Origin: Agrococcus sediminis
GTDB taxonomy: Bacteria > Actinomycetota > Actinomycetes > Actinomycetales > Microbacteriaceae
DNA length: 39,733 nt
Direction of reading: 5' to 3'
NCBI RefSeq assembly: GCF_007923295.1
Contig: NZ_VOIR01000014.1
Coordinates: forward strand, 1 to 39,733
The translations under genes and the position numbers were made by a program. The notes under the pieces were generated by a model, which had not been told where the DNA came from, searched no databases, and was given only the letters and a program-made list of their open reading frames with translations. How positions within the stretch are numbered: the first letter of the stretch is position 1; each line of letters opens with the position of its first letter. Below, one piece after another: positions 33,641 through 39,733 of the stretch.

Positions 33641-35131
33641 TCACCTGCCCACGAGCTCGGCGAGTGTCGCAGCGGCCGGTTCGATCACGTCGAGGATGAC
33701 CCTCGGGAGCACGCCGATGAGGAGCGAGAGCGCCAGCAGGGACCCCGCCGACCACAGCTCGTGCGCCGACAGGTCGCGGAAGCCGATCGAACCACCGCGC
33801 GTCTTCCCGGCGAAGATGCGCTGCAGGGCCAGCAGGAACATCGCGGCGGTGAGCAGGATGCCGAGCAGCGCGACGGCCGTGACGGGGGCGGTGCCGATGG
33901 CGCCCGCGAAGATCTGGAACTCGGCGATGAAGCCCGAGAAGGCCGGGAGGCCCAGTGACGCGAACGCGCCGATCGCGAACAGGGTCGTGAGCCTCGGCGC
34001 GGGAGCCGCGAGTCCTCCGTAGCCCGAGAGGTCGTAGCTGCCCGCGCGATCGCGCAGCACGCCGACGAGCAGGAAGAGCGCCGCGGTGATCAACCCGTGG
34101 CTCACCATCTGCGTCTCCGCTCCGACGATCGCCAACCGCCGGGCATCCTCCGTGCCGCTGTTCACGAGGCCCGCCACGCCGACCGCGAGCACGACGTAGC
34201 CCATGTGGTTGACGGATGTGTAGGCGACCATGCGCTTGAGGTTCTGCTGGGCGAGTGCGACGAGAGCGCCGTACAGCACCGAGATCACGCCGACGATGAT
34301 GATGGGCCACGCCCACGCTCGCCACGCTTCGGGGAGCATCGGCATCGCGATCCGGACGAAGCCGTAGGTGCCCATCTTCAGCAGCACCCCGGCGAGCACC
34401 GCGGACCCGATGGCGGGCGCGTCGGTGTGGGCCGGCGGGAGCCAGGTGTGGAAGGGAACAGTGGGGGTCTTGACGGCCAGCCCGATCAGGATGGCGGCGA
34501 GCACTGCGCCGCCAGCCACCGGCTCGCCCTGCAGCGGCAGCATCTCGGCGAGCTCGACCATGTCGAACGTCGGCGTGTCGGCGGAGACGTACAGCCCGAT
34601 GAAGCCGAGCAGCAGTGCGAGCGACCCGAGGAAGGTGTAGAGGAAGAACTTCAGCGCGGAGCGTCCGGCAGTGGCTCCGTGACCCCAACCGGCGATGACG
34701 AAGTACATGCCGACGATCGACAGGTCGAAGAAGACGAAGAAGAGGATCAGGTCCGCGGCGACGAACACGCCGAGGCTCACGCTCTGCAGGAAGAGGAACA
34801 GTGCCGCCTGGATGCGGGGGCGGTCCTCGTCCCGCAGCGCATAGATGGCGCACGCGAGGAAGACGATCGTCGTCATCGCGACGAGCGGCAGGGACAGGCC
34901 GTCCACCCCGATGTGGTAGCTGGCTCCGACGCCCGGGATCCACTCCAGGCGCTCCTCGAAGGCGAGCCGACCCTCCGGCGGTTCCTCGAAGTTCGCCCAG
35001 ACCACGGCTACCAGCCCGAGATCCGCTGCCGCGACCGCCACCCACGCCCAGCGCGCCACCCGGTCCGAGACGGCCGGCACGGTGAGCAGCAGCGCGGCGG
35101 CGAGCGGCAAGAAGACGATGGCACTCAGCAT
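33641..35131 (-). CDS. NuoM-like proton-conducting membrane subunit of a complex-I-like pump
   Basis: The 496-residue protein has about fourteen membrane segments and clear NuoM motifs: GVDGLSLPLV, then the TM7 lysine in GLAVKTPTVPFHTWLPPAHTD, then LKRMVAYTSVNHMGYV, and the TM12 glutamate in FSGFIAEFQIF. The TM5 glutamate that pairs with the TM7 lysine in typical NuoM is replaced by aspartate, D136 in FFVFFDLSIVGMYFV. ATG at 35131 lies three bases after the stop of the nuoL-like gene, so the genes are translated in series. It would carry one proton path of the membrane arm. Confidence 0.9.
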   Translation of the reverse strand: MLSAIVFLPLAAALLLTVPAVSDRVARWAWVAVAAADLGLVAVVWANFEEPPEGRLAFEERLEWIPGVGASYHIGVDGLSLPLVAMTTIVFLACAIYALRDEDRPRIQAALFLFLQSVSLGVFVAADLILFFVFFDLSIVGMYFVIAGWGHGATAGRSALKFFLYTFLGSLALLLGFIGLYVSADTPTFDMVELAEMLPLQGEPVAGGAVLAAILIGLAVKTPTVPFHTWLPPAHTDAPAIGSAVLAGVLLKMGTYGFVRIAMPMLPEAWRAWAWPIIIVGVISVLYGALVALAQQNLKRMVAYTSVNHMGYVVLAVGVAGLVNSGTEDARRLAIVGAETQMVSHGLITAALFLLVGVLRDRAGSYDLSGYGGLAAPAPRLTTLFAIGAFASLGLPAFSGFIAEFQIFAGAIGTAPVTAVALLGILLTAAMFLLALQRIFAGKTRGGSIGFRDLSAHELWSAGSLLALSLLIGVLPRVILDVIEPAAATLAELVGR

Positions 35132-35134
35132 GGG

Positions 35135-37057
35135 TTACCTTCCGATCACGAGGAGTAGCACGACCACGGCGCCGAGCAGGCCCACAGCCTGCGCGTAGTA
35201 GTGGTGCAGCTGACCGTTCTGCGCGCGCGCGCTGTCGCGACCTGCACGCCAGACCCGTCGGGCGAACCCGTCGACCGACCGATCGACCCCCCGATCGTCG
35301 AGGGAGGCCGCTGCGCGCGCAGTCGTCATCGCCGCCGCCGCCGCGCCATCCGCCGCCGCATCGATCCCGCTGTCGTCGAGGGAAGCCGCCCCCCGCGCGA
35401 TCGCCGCCGCACCCTCCGCCGCCCTTTCCGCCGCCGCGTCGATCCCGGCGTCGTCGAAACGTGCGAGGCGGGCAGCGAGTCGCATGGTGGGCCGCACCAG
35501 GAGCCGATCCCCGGCCAGCTCGAGTCCCAGCCAGCCGGCCGCCCAGCGCGGCTCCGGAAGCCGCCACCGCGTCGAGGCGAGCACCAGCACCAGCGCGATC
35601 GTTCCGGAGGCGATCAGTTCCCAGACGCCCGGCTGGGCAGGCTCCTGACCGAGCGCCCGCGCGACCGCGCCGCTGAGCGGTGGCAGGGCGAGCATCCCGA
35701 GCACCGCGGCGCCGACGGCCAGCGCGGCGACGGGAACCGAATCGAGCGCCCCGGCATGGCGGGTGCCCTGCTCGTGCTCGTCGTAGTGCGTCGCGGTGTG
35801 CGCATCCGCTCTCCGCCAGATCGCGAAGATCAGCTTGGCGGCGTAGACGGCCGACAGCGCGGAGGCAGCGAGACCGACGATGTAGAGCCAGAGCGACTCT
35901 TCGAGCGCAGCGGTGAGCACGGCGTCCTTCGTCGCCCAGAGCGACAGGGGCGGGATGCCCGCGAGCGCGAGCGCAGCGAGGCTTGCCGACAACCCGAGCA
36001 GGCGCCAGCGCCGCGCGGCACCGGCCAGGCCGGAGAGGCGTCGGGTGCCGAGCGCGGTCAGCCAGGCGCCGGCTGCGATGAACAACGCGGCCTTGGTCGA
36101 GGCGTGCGCCACCAGGTGCGCGACACCGCCGCTCTGCGCGCCGAGCCCCGCGGCGAGCACGACGAATCCGAGCTGTGCTGCCGTGGAGGCGGCCAGCAGC
36201 TGCTTCACATCCCGCTGTGCCACAGCGACCGCGCCCAGCAGGAGGGCGGTCACGGCACCGATCCACGCCGCGGCCGTGTCGGCCCATCCGGTCGATTCAA
36301 GCAGCGGCGCGACCCGCAGCAGGAGATAGCCGCCCATCGCGACCATGGCCGCGGAGTGCAGCAGCGCGCTGACCGGGCTCGGACCGTCCATGGCTCGGGA
36401 GAGCCAGAACGAGAAGGGCAGCTGCGCGGCCTTGCCGAGCGCCGCGACCAGCAGACCGGCGGCCGCGGCGTCGCGCCATCCTGCCGTCGCGTCCGTGAGC
36501 TCGGCGAGTCCGAGGCCCGCGCCCCCGCCAAGCGCAGCCCCCGCCGCCGCGTAGAGCCCGAGGTCCCCGGCACGGGTGGTGATGAACGCCGTGGTGCCGC
36601 TCGCCACCCGGTGCTCGTCCCGCCACCAGAATCCGATCAGCGCGAAGGAGGTGGCGCCCATGACCTCCCAGGCGAACAGCAGCGTCACGAGGTTCCCGGC
36701 GACCGCCGTGAGCAGTGCGGCGGCCGCGAAGATCAGCATCAGGCCGTGGAACCGAGCGCGCCCCTCCCGGATGTCGCCGGCCGCGAAGATCAGCACCAAG
36801 AGCGTCACCGCGGCGACCGTCGGCAGCATGATGGCGGAGAGCCCGTCGACGCGCAGGTCGAACCCGGCTCCGGCGAGGAACGGCACGGCGGCCGCGGGCT
36901 GGGCTGTCGCGACCACGACCGCGAGCGCGAGGCCGGCCGTGGCGACTCCGATCGCGACGACTCCTGCCACGCGCTCGACCCGAGGCAGGAGGCACAGCAG
37001 CGCGCCAGTCGTCGCGGGCAGGAGCACCAGGAGCCAGAGCGCGATGGTCGCGCTCAT
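35135..37057 (-). CDS. NuoL-like proton-conducting membrane subunit with triple C-terminal repeat
   Basis: The 640-residue protein has the NuoL antiporter fold: TM5 glutamate E131 in LLFAWEVMGATSF, TM7 lysine K209 in LGKAAQLPFSFW, AMDGPSPVSALLHSAAMVA, the TM11 region HLVAHASTKAALF, and GIPPLSLWATKDAVL. The loop near GKAAQ reads FSFWLSRAMDG rather than the usual LHVWLPDAMEG. The C-terminal part holds three 26-residue repeats (about 534-611) that start F/L-D-D-x-G-I/V-D, before a last membrane helix. This lies where normal NuoL carries the long lateral helix and the final transmembrane helix. ATG at 37057; 19 bases separate it from the nuoK-like gene. Confidence 0.88.
   Translation of the reverse strand: MSATIALWLLVLLPATTGALLCLLPRVERVAGVVAIGVATAGLALAVVVATAQPAAAVPFLAGAGFDLRVDGLSAIMLPTVAAVTLLVLIFAAGDIREGRARFHGLMLIFAAAALLTAVAGNLVTLLFAWEVMGATSFALIGFWWRDEHRVASGTTAFITTRAGDLGLYAAAGAALGGGAGLGLAELTDATAGWRDAAAAGLLVAALGKAAQLPFSFWLSRAMDGPSPVSALLHSAAMVAMGGYLLLRVAPLLESTGWADTAAAWIGAVTALLLGAVAVAQRDVKQLLAASTAAQLGFVVLAAGLGAQSGGVAHLVAHASTKAALFIAAGAWLTALGTRRLSGLAGAARRWRLLGLSASLAALALAGIPPLSLWATKDAVLTAALEESLWLYIVGLAASALSAVYAAKLIFAIWRRADAHTATHYDEHEQGTRHAGALDSVPVAALAVGAAVLGMLALPPLSGAVARALGQEPAQPGVWELIASGTIALVLVLASTRWRLPEPRWAAGWLGLELAGDRLLVRPTMRLAARLARFDDAGIDAAAERAAEGAAAIARGAASLDDSGIDAAADGAAAAAMTTARAAASLDDRGVDRSVDGFARRVWRAGRDSARAQNGQLHHYYAQAVGLLGAVVVLLLVIGR
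35225..35458 (-). repeat. Threefold 78-bp (26-residue) repeat inside the nuoL-like gene
   Basis: Three consecutive 26-residue units start FDDAGIDAAA, LDDSGIDAAA and LDDRGVDRSV. The first two end in AAS. The motif D-x-G-I/V-D-x-x-x-D/E-G/R resembles the single C-terminal motif found near the end of many NuoL proteins. Confidence 0.8.
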
Positions 37058-37076
37058 CGCTCGACCCCGGGACCGG

Positions 37077-37379
37077 TCATCGCTTGAGCTCCGACGCGGA
37101 ATCGGTCATGTCGCTGCCACGCGCACGATGCACGAGCGTCGCGACTGCGAACCCCATGGCCATCTCGACCGTCATCGCGGCGATCACGACGAGCAGCAGC
37201 ACCTGCCCGGTCGGCTCCGGCGAGAGGAACCACCAGAACGCGCCCGCGGCGAGGATGACACCGTTCAGCATCAGCTCGAGGCCCATCATCACCATCACCA
37301 CGACCTGCTGCGAGATCGCCCCGTACAGGCCCACGCTGAACAGCGCAGCCGCGATCAGCAGCACCGCTTCGAGGGTCAT
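37077..37379 (-). CDS. NuoK-like membrane subunit of a complex-I-like pump
   Basis: The 100-residue protein has three membrane segments and keeps both glutamates of NuoK: E35 in MMGLELMLNG and E72 in AMTVEMAMGF, at the same places as E36 and E72 of the E. coli protein. These form part of the proton path through the membrane arm. ATG at 37379 overlaps the nuoJ-like stop as ATGA, and a short hydrophilic tail (RARGSDMTDSASELKR) ends the protein. Confidence 0.88.
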   Translation of the reverse strand: MTLEAVLLIAAALFSVGLYGAISQQVVVMVMMGLELMLNGVILAAGAFWWFLSPEPTGQVLLLVVIAAMTVEMAMGFAVATLVHRARGSDMTDSASELKR

Positions 37380-37945
37380 CGGCCCACACCCCCCGGCTGC
37401 GGATCGTCGGCTGCGGCACGCTCGAGGTCGTCGCCGTAGCGGTCGTACCGGCCGCGGTGCAGGCTGAGGCTGACGCCCGCGACGATGGTCGCCACCATCA
37501 CCGGGCTCAGCACGATCATCGCGAGCATCTTCGGCTCCATGAGTGCCATGCCGAGCGCCACGGTGACGTCCTCTGTCGGGGCAGGACGGCCGGAGGGCCA
37601 CGGGGTCAGCAGGATGCCGGCCGCGAGCAGCGCGAAGGTGACGAGCGCGGTGACGAGTGACAGCCGCTTGTCGTGCACCATGCTCATCGGCATCAGCGCC
37701 GGGTTCATCCCCATGAACATGATCATGTAGACGGCCATGACCGCCATCTCCATCACCATCATCAGGATGGTGATGACGCCGAGGTACGCCTGGTCGAGCA
37801 GCAGCAGCTGCAGGCCGACCGCCACGAACGAAATGGCCAGCGCGTAGGTCGCGCGCGCCATCGAGTTCACCCAGAACACCGCGGCCCCGGAGAGCACGGC
37901 TGTCGCGCCGAGCACCCAGAAGAAGACTTCGCCGATCAGAGTCAT
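37376..37945 (-). CDS. NuoJ-like membrane subunit, methionine-rich
   Basis: The 189-residue protein has five membrane segments in the NuoJ pattern, with LDQAYLGVITILMMVMEMAV at the third segment where NuoJ has its pi-bulge helix. An unusual stretch around residues 62-89 holds twelve methionines in 28 residues (MMVMEMAVM, YMIMFMGM, LMPMSM). The usual glycine/tyrosine VGAIAVLF-type core is changed, so this is a divergent NuoJ. Methionine clusters can bind Cu(I), which would fit the metal-binding proteins at both ends of the module, but this is inference. ATG at 37945 overlaps the nuoH-like stop by four bases. Confidence 0.78.
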   Translation of the reverse strand: MTLIGEVFFWVLGATAVLSGAAVFWVNSMARATYALAISFVAVGLQLLLLDQAYLGVITILMMVMEMAVMAVYMIMFMGMNPALMPMSMVHDKRLSLVTALVTFALLAAGILLTPWPSGRPAPTEDVTVALGMALMEPKMLAMIVLSPVMVATIVAGVSLSLHRGRYDRYGDDLERAAADDPQPGGVGR

Positions 37946-38877
37946 CGGTTCACCATCACCAGTGCGATCAGCAGATCCTGCAGCATGCCGGCGGGGATCA
38001 GCAGCATCCAGCCGACCTCCATGAACTTCTCGGGCCGTATGAGCGGCACCTTGCGGCGGACCCAGACGAACGCGGCGAGCACGACCACGGTCTTCAGCAG
38101 GGACCAGGCCCATGCCGGCAGCACCGCGCCGGACCCTCCGCCCAGGAACAGCGGCACCGCGAACGCCGCACCGGCGACGAGCACTCCATACCGGCCGGCG
38201 AAGAAGACCAGCCGGTCGACGCCCGACAGCTCCGCGGCGACACCGCCGGCGATGTCGGCTCCGAGCGATGAGCCGAACGGGCCCCACACGGAGAACGCGA
38301 CCACTCCGATCGAGTAGATCAGGAACGCCACCGGCATCCACACGATGAACCAGAGCTCCGACTGCGCCGCCACGATGTCGCCCACATTCAGGCTCTCGGA
38401 GGCGATCGCCGTGGCGATGAGGGCGAACATCAGCGGCAGCTCGTACGCGACCGCCAGCGCGAGGAAGCGGTATCCGCCGACCAGCGCGTGCACGGAGTTG
38501 CCACCCCAGCCGACGAGCCAGACCAGCGCCCAGACGAGCGCATCCATCGCGTTGAACCAGACCAGACCCGCCTCGAAGTCGAACAGCGTCCATTCGCCGA
38601 ACGGGACGACGGTGATCTTCAGCAGTGCGGCGACGAGCATCCCGGCACCGCCGATGCGCCACAGCAGCGAGTCGGCTGCCACGGTCGACCGTCGGCGCTG
38701 TCGGAGCAGGCGTGCCGTCTCAGCGGCAGGCCAGCGCAGCGATGCGGCGGCAGATCCGCCCTGCGCCCGTGCAGCCAGCATCCCGTCGAGAGCCACCGCG
38801 ATCATGACCAGCACGGCGAGCAGCAGGGCACCCACGATCGCCCAGGAGGGGTCCACCTCGACCACGGGGTCACTCAT
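37942..38877 (-). CDS. NuoH-like membrane subunit, divergent
   Basis: The 311-residue protein has about eight membrane segments. NuoH features are GGYRFLALAVAYELPLMFALI with E146 and a later P-F-x...ELSG region. The long acidic quinone-side loop of typical NuoH (PFDLPEAE-E-L-x-G-Y-x-x-EYSG) is reduced to PFGSSLGAD and following residues, with only the last glutamate kept (E216, ELSG), and the GEY motif reads GRY. The N-terminal Q-x-R-x-GP motif is also missing (LDGMLAARAQGG). ATG at 38877 overlaps the upstream gene's stop by eight bases. NuoH normally joins the quinone site to the membrane arm, so these losses are notable. Confidence 0.82.
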   Translation of the reverse strand: MSDPVVEVDPSWAIVGALLLAVLVMIAVALDGMLAARAQGGSAAASLRWPAAETARLLRQRRRSTVAADSLLWRIGGAGMLVAALLKITVVPFGEWTLFDFEAGLVWFNAMDALVWALVWLVGWGGNSVHALVGGYRFLALAVAYELPLMFALIATAIASESLNVGDIVAAQSELWFIVWMPVAFLIYSIGVVAFSVWGPFGSSLGADIAGGVAAELSGVDRLVFFAGRYGVLVAGAAFAVPLFLGGGSGAVLPAWAWSLLKTVVVLAAFVWVRRKVPLIRPEKFMEVGWMLLIPAGMLQDLLIALVMVNR

Positions 38878-39733
38878 GATGGCCCCCCCGCTCTGCGGCG
38901 AGGGACGACAGACCGAGACTGGCGACGACGAGCCGTGCGGCAGCGAGGTCAAGGCCGGTGACGAGCTGCGGCAGATCAGCGATGAGGCGACTCGCATCCC
39001 GTCGTTCCCCGGACGATCCGTCGTTCGCGTCGCGCGCCGCGCCCAGCATGGCGAGCAGCCGATCGAAGACGCTGCCCGCTTGCGCCGCAACGAGGTGCTG
39101 GGCGAGCGCGGGGTCCTCCACGACGCCCAAGCGCCCCAAAGACCAGCGGAGCAGGGAGCGGCGGACGCGACGCTCGAGTCGGTCCAGGCCGTGCTGTGCC
39201 GCCGCGGTGTCGCCGCGCAGCAGCGCGCCGCGGAGCCGGCGCGCGTCGGCAGCGAGGCCCGACGCCCCCGCGAGCGCGAGCAGCGCGGCCGCGTCGTCGC
39301 ATCGTCGAGCGGCGGCTTCCCGTCCGCCCGGCTCGACAAATCCATGCCACGCATCGTCGAGCCCCCGGGCCCGCGCACGCGTGATGACGTCGCCGTTCAG
39401 CGCGCAGTGCAGCACGAGGCCCGGCGGCCAGTAGGGCAGCACCGGACCCAGTTGCACGGCCAGCGTGTCCATCTCCAGTCCATCGCGGTCCGCAGCCCCG
39501 CCCGCCAGCGGGATGCCCGCTGGCGCCATGTCCATGCCGGAGTGGTCCATGCCGGAGTGGTCCGTGCCGGAGTGGTCCGTGCCGGTGTGGTCCATCTGGC
39601 TGTGGTCCGTGCCGGTGTGGTCCATCTGGCTGTGGTCCGTGCCGGTGTGGTCCATCTGGCTGTGGTCCGTGCCGGTGTGGTCCATCTGGCTGTGGTCCGT
39701 GCCGGTGTGGTCCATCTGGCTGTGGTCCGTGCC
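38870..39733 (-). CDS. NuoD-like-start protein with MDHTGTDHSQ repeats (5' end outside window)
   Basis: The frame is still open at the right edge. It begins in the window with GTDHSQ, followed by four exact MDHTGTDHSQ decapeptides and shorter DHS-GM units, then about 215 residues. The segment DTLAVQLGPVLPYWPPG, followed by LVLHCALNGDVITRARA, parallels the start of NuoD (N-M-G-P-Q-H-P-S-T-H-G-V-L-R-L, then LDGE), but GPQHPSTHG reads GPVLPYWPPG, so the quinone-site His is lost. The rest is helical with many Ala, Arg and Leu and no Fe-S or Ni-Fe motif. It overlaps the nuoH-like gene by eight bases. His/Asp/Met repeats of this type bind copper in other proteins. The NuoD link is by eye only. Confidence 0.6.
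   Translation of the reverse strand, partial: GTDHSQMDHTGTDHSQMDHTGTDHSQMDHTGTDHSQMDHTGTDHSQMDHTGTDHSGTDHSGMDHSGMDMAPAGIPLAGGAADRDGLEMDTLAVQLGPVLPYWPPGLVLHCALNGDVITRARARGLDDAWHGFVEPGGREAAARRCDDAAALLALAGASGLAADARRLRGALLRGDTAAAQHGLDRLERRVRRSLLRWSLGRLGVVEDPALAQHLVAAQAGSVFDRLLAMLGAARDANDGSSGERRDASRLIADLPQLVTGLDLAAARLVVASLGLSSLAAERGGHHE
39521..39733 (-). repeat. 30-bp tandem repeat array coding for MDHTGTDHSQ
   Basis: Exact 30-base units start at 39591, 39621, 39651, 39681 and 39711 (cut by the window edge). Before them (39521-39590) are degenerate 15-base half units. All copies keep the reading frame, so length changes by slippage would add or remove ten residues each time. Confidence 0.9.

Noticed and set aside
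32231-37057. Mrp-type Na/H antiporter
   Set aside because: MrpA/D-like proteins resemble NuoL/M/N, but here NuoH-, J- and K-like genes are in the same operon and MrpE, F and G are absent.
39591-39733. CRISPR-like 30-bp repeats at the right edge
   Set aside because: There are no spacers; the repeat keeps frame and codes for MDHTGTDHSQ within a gene.

Overview
The window is about 39.7 kb of high-GC DNA from an actinobacterium. Third codon positions are nearly all G or C. Several genes start within 6-7 bases of a TAnnnT -10 box (leaderless starts), one operon carries a DtxR/IdeR-type iron box, and the recurrent GGATGCG/GCATCC word use is the kind seen in Microbacteriaceae. The family assignment is an inference; no rRNA or marker phylogeny is possible here.

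Region by region. (1) 1-1700 is an accessory edge: the 3' end of an Rhs-type polymorphic toxin gene with a GIY-YIG nuclease tip, a leucine-rich-repeat-like probable immunity gene, and a frameshifted relic of a transposase. (2) 1704-6795 is the branched-chain amino acid operon ilvD-ilvB-ilvN-ilvC, closed by a tandem REP-like array and a 15-bp-stem hairpin. (3) 7025-9571 holds a FAD/Rieske oxidoreductase and a DUF2332 protein. (4) 9592-13365 is an iron(III) ABC importer read leftwards (binding lipoprotein, permease, ATPase) behind a DtxR-like box. (5) 13407-20862 holds small membrane genes, DoxX, serA, an alpha/beta hydrolase, a GAF histidine kinase, a TetR/MFS divergent pair and a DUF6458 protein. 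(6) 21033-25845 holds leuB-ilvE-FAH, a DUF937 protein, and a PadR regulator that overlaps tail-to-tail with a HAAS-like membrane protein. (7) 25882-31586 holds gltX, a thioredoxin-reductase-like flavoprotein, a second REP-like cluster, a membrane-anchored protein, tRNA-Gln(CTG), DUF1304, a DoxX-like protein and a YihY/BrkB membrane protein.

(8) 31600-39733 looks like an acquired metabolic/metal module with looser codon use. It has a small cytosolic DUF305 protein facing a leftward operon that encodes a divergent complex I membrane arm in the order H-J-K-L-M-N. The operon is headed by a partial gene with MDHTGTDHSQ metal-binding-type repeats. The body of that protein resembles the N-terminal strand of NuoD but lacks the quinone-site histidines. 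NuoH has lost the acidic quinone-side loop, NuoN has lost the TM5 glutamate, NuoM has Asp there, and NuoL carries a triple 26-residue repeat in its C-terminal region. K and L keep their proton-channel residues. This is the most promising candidate for an undescribed system: a complex-I-like ion pump whose electron or quinone input has been changed, linked to copper-type metal-binding proteins. Its upstream partners lie beyond the right edge.

How the genes work together: ilvD/B/N/C plus leuB and ilvE give most of the isoleucine/valine pathway and the late steps of leucine synthesis, and serA supplies serine. The iron importer is predicted to be switched by a DtxR/IdeR repressor. TetR/MFS and PadR/HAAS are local regulator-target pairs with visible operator-like dyads.
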